Source: Nitrospirota bacterium
GTDB taxonomy: Bacteria > Nitrospirota > Nitrospiria > Nitrospirales > Nitrospiraceae
Length of the DNA stretch: 36,331 nucleotides
Direction: 5' to 3'
NCBI GenBank assembly: GCA_018971525.1
Contig: JAGXAR010000035.1
Coordinates: forward strand, 1 to 36,331
The notes under the pieces were generated by a model. It searched no databases. It was not told where the DNA came from and saw only the letters and a list, made by a program, of their open reading frames with translations. The position numbers and the translations under genes were made by a program. Every line of letters begins with the position of its first letter. The first letter of the stretch is position 1. Below, one piece after another: positions 34,713-36,331 of the stretch.

Positions 34713-35785
34713 ATAGGCGGATCGTGACGTTCGATGACTTTCGCGATGCGATTACGGCATACCGGTTACCGCGGGTCCTGATTGCCGCCCTTGAGCTGAA
34801 CCTCTTTACTGCCATCGGTACTGCCGCATGGACGATTCCCGCCTTGGCTCGTGATGTGAAGGTCAGTGAGAGGGGTCTGGCCATTCTCTGCCGGAACCTC
34901 GCGATGGCCGACCTGCTGAAGAAGAAGGGCCAGACCTATAGGAACAGTCGGTTGAGCGCTACGGCGTTGAACGCACACCATCCAGCCTATCGGGGTGACT
35001 ATCTCCGGCTGATCACGAGCCATTGGGCTGATTGGGGACGATTGCTGGAATCGGTGAAGAGTGGACTTCCACTCGATCACGATGAGCCGGATGAGCCGGA
35101 CTATCGTCGTCGGTTCACGTGGGCGATGCATCACCGGACCCTGGAGACGGCTCCGAAGATTGCGGCTCAAATCGACCTGCGTGGCGCGCGAACCCTGCTC
35201 GATCTTGGCGGCGGTCCCGGCACCTATGCAATGGCCTTCCTCGCAAAGAATCCCGCGCTCCGTGCCACGGTGTGCGACCGTCCCGCAGCCCTGGACGTGG
35301 CGAAGGAGATCGCCTCGACTCACAAGGCCGGTGCGCGACTCTCCTATCTGCCGTTGGATTTGCTGACGGAAGCCATTCCCGGCACCTATGATGTCATCTG
35401 GTATTCGAACGTGCTCCACATCTATTCGCCGCAGGACAACCAGGCGGTGTTCCGGCGCGCCTTGGCTTCATTGAGTCCCGGAGGCCGGCTGCTGATTCAG
35501 GATGCCTTTCTACACGACCGGGAAGGTCTGCTTCCCGAAGAGGCGAGTCTCTTCGCGGTTTCCATGTTGTTGTTCACCGAGCGGGGCAATACCTATACGG
35601 AAACTGAGACGAGGGCCTGGTTGACGGATGCTGGATTTGAAAGGATCAGGATCTTGCGGATGAAGAAGGGGACGGAGGACTGGGAGGACGGGATCCTGGA
35701 AGCGCGGTCACCTGGAACGAATGTAGAAACGCGCGCCCGCCGAACAGGATCAATAAAGAGTTCACGATCCCGCTCATCACGCTAA
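34709..35785 (+). CDS. O-methyltransferase-like SAM-dependent methyltransferase
   Basis: A 358-residue protein of the plant-type O-methyltransferase family: an N-terminal winged-helix dimer domain (residues 1-100, LIAALELNLFTAIGTAAWTI), then the SAM-binding Rossmann fold with motif I TLLDLGGGPGTYAMAF, DVIWYSNVLHIYSPQDN and SPGGRLLIQDAFLHDREG. Start ATG 34709 overlaps the preceding stop; a longer frame from 34682 lies inside the upstream gene. The last ~45 residues (after GTEDWEDGILEAR) are Arg/Ser-rich, not family-like, and lie antisense to the convergent membrane gene, so the true end may have been extended by loss of an earlier stop. Substrate unknown. Confidence 0.8.
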   Translation: MNRRIVTFDDFRDAITAYRLPRVLIAALELNLFTAIGTAAWTIPALARDVKVSERGLAILCRNLAMADLLKKKGQTYRNSRLSATALNAHHPAYRGDYLRLITSHWADWGRLLESVKSGLPLDHDEPDEPDYRRRFTWAMHHRTLETAPKIAAQIDLRGARTLLDLGGGPGTYAMAFLAKNPALRATVCDRPAALDVAKEIASTHKAGARLSYLPLDLLTEAIPGTYDVIWYSNVLHIYSPQDNQAVFRRALASLSPGGRLLIQDAFLHDREGLLPEEASLFAVSMLLFTERGNTYTETETRAWLTDAGFERIRILRMKKGTEDWEDGILEARSPGTNVETRARRTGSIKSSRSRSSR

Positions 35786-36062
35786 AGAGAAACAGGGCGC
35801 CAGTCTCTCCCTGTCCGCCCAGTATGCTCGTGACCGTGGCAAGGTCTAAGGCCAATCCCACCGTTCCATAGATGACGCAGCCCATGGCGGTCCAGGGCCA
35901 TCCGATCCACACGAGGCCTGCGAGAGCTATAGGAGATGCGATCAGATAGAGCATCCATCCGAATCGGCCGGCCTCAGTTGCAGCCGGTATGAGCCGGGTG
36001 GTATTCGCTCCGATGAGGCAGAGTCCCGCGAGCAGGCCGACGATTGTCCAGGTGTGTCGCAT
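35646..36062 (-). CDS. Small membrane protein, four helices, unknown role
   Basis: A 138-residue protein with four hydrophobic segments (around residues 6-22, 36-54, 58-80 and 88-112) and a Pro/Ser-rich tail (PGSRPPSPPSPSSSARS). No recognised family. It is convergent with the methyltransferase and overlaps its 3' end by 140 bases; the overlapping part encodes the low-complexity tail. The ATG at 36062 has no clear ribosome site. Confidence 0.65.
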   Translation of the reverse strand: MRHTWTIVGLLAGLCLIGANTTRLIPAATEAGRFGWMLYLIASPIALAGLVWIGWPWTAMGCVIYGTVGLALDLATVTSILGGQGETGALFLFSVMSGIVNSLLILFGGRAFLHSFQVTALPGSRPPSPPSPSSSARS

Positions 36063-36331
36063 GGACGGGATGATACCTGTCCGCTGCTCTGTACAGCAAC
36101 AGGACTAGCAGGATGCTTATATGGACTCCCCCCTCGGTTGCAAGGTCACGGGTCATGGCGATAGGGTCTGACTGCACGCATATATTCGGCCTCGCGGTGA
36201 ACCCCTGTTCGGGTTCGGGCCCTGATGGACATTCGCGCACCGGGCCCTCATCAGAAACGCGGCCTCTGACGGCCAGTCCTGCTAACAGGATCTCCCGGCG
36301 CCGGTCCGACCGGTCACGCCATCATCCCATG
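36063..36331. other. Non-coding end of the window rich in palindromes
   Basis: No supportable gene. GAACCC (36199-36204) and GGGTTC (36211-36216) form a hairpin; GGGCCC occurs twice with inverted TGATG/CATCA neighbours; TCCTG-CTAA-CAGGA and CCGGTCCGACCGG follow. No tRNA fold can be made from these. Confidence 0.45.

Noticed and set aside
36181-36331. tRNA gene near the window end
   Set aside because: GGGTTC resembles a T-arm start but no acceptor stem, anticodon arm or CCA-side pairing can be built.

Overview
This window comes from a bacterium of the Nitrospira type (phylum Nitrospirota). The evidence is a periplasmic chlorite dismutase of the Nitrospira pentameric type, a NarK-family nitrate/nitrite carrier, high-GC coding sequence, and gene neighbourhoods (ribBA-ribH-nusB-purB, purS-purQ-purL-purF) that fit this lineage. 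That assignment is inference from gene content; no rRNA or marker tree is available here.

Layout. (1) 1-2980 is accessory DNA: the end of an IS481-type element cut by the window edge, an unrecognised gene, a frameshifted remnant of a glnE 3' end, and a Fic-family AMP transferase with a striking 12-bp inverted repeat upstream of its start. (2) 3010-7071 holds the two catalytic halves of the glutamine synthetase adenylyltransferase GlnE as separate, divergent genes; the adenylyl-transferase half carries two GlnD-like ACT domains. (3) 7077-10855 holds a small unknown gene, groEL, groES and an RpoH-type heat-shock sigma factor; the groES leader has a sequence very close to an RpoH promoter. (4) 11014-22951 is a mostly co-directional housekeeping run: NarK-like carrier, riboflavin genes ribBA and ribH, nusB, then purine genes purB, purC, purS, purQ, purL and purF, with chlorite dismutase translationally coupled behind purB. 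(5) 23027-31674 is a candidate RiPP (ribosomally made, modified peptide) cluster: a lasso-type B2 leader peptidase, an ABC exporter, two paralogous ATP-grasp proteins (one with lost metal ligands), a PqqD/RRE protein, two tandem 42-residue precursor peptides with a lasso-type leader, an HPr-kinase-like protein, a fatty-acid-hydroxylase-family membrane enzyme and a PF14907-type nucleotidyltransferase. No lasso cyclase (asparagine-synthetase-like) is present, so the product is probably not a standard lasso peptide. (6) 31873-36062 holds a thioredoxin-fold exported protein, small unknowns, an MBL-like protein, a TPR protein, an O-methyltransferase-like protein and a convergent membrane protein.

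A second unexpected signal is a family of structured intergenic elements. Five copies lie directly behind stop codons, each oriented with the upstream gene. They share the core TGCTCGCAGAACGCGCACG, an outer stem that is different in every copy yet self-complementary, and inner stems that covary. This pattern points to selection on RNA (or single-stranded DNA) folding. Copies follow ribBA, purC, purS, the thioredoxin-fold gene and the glnE remnant.
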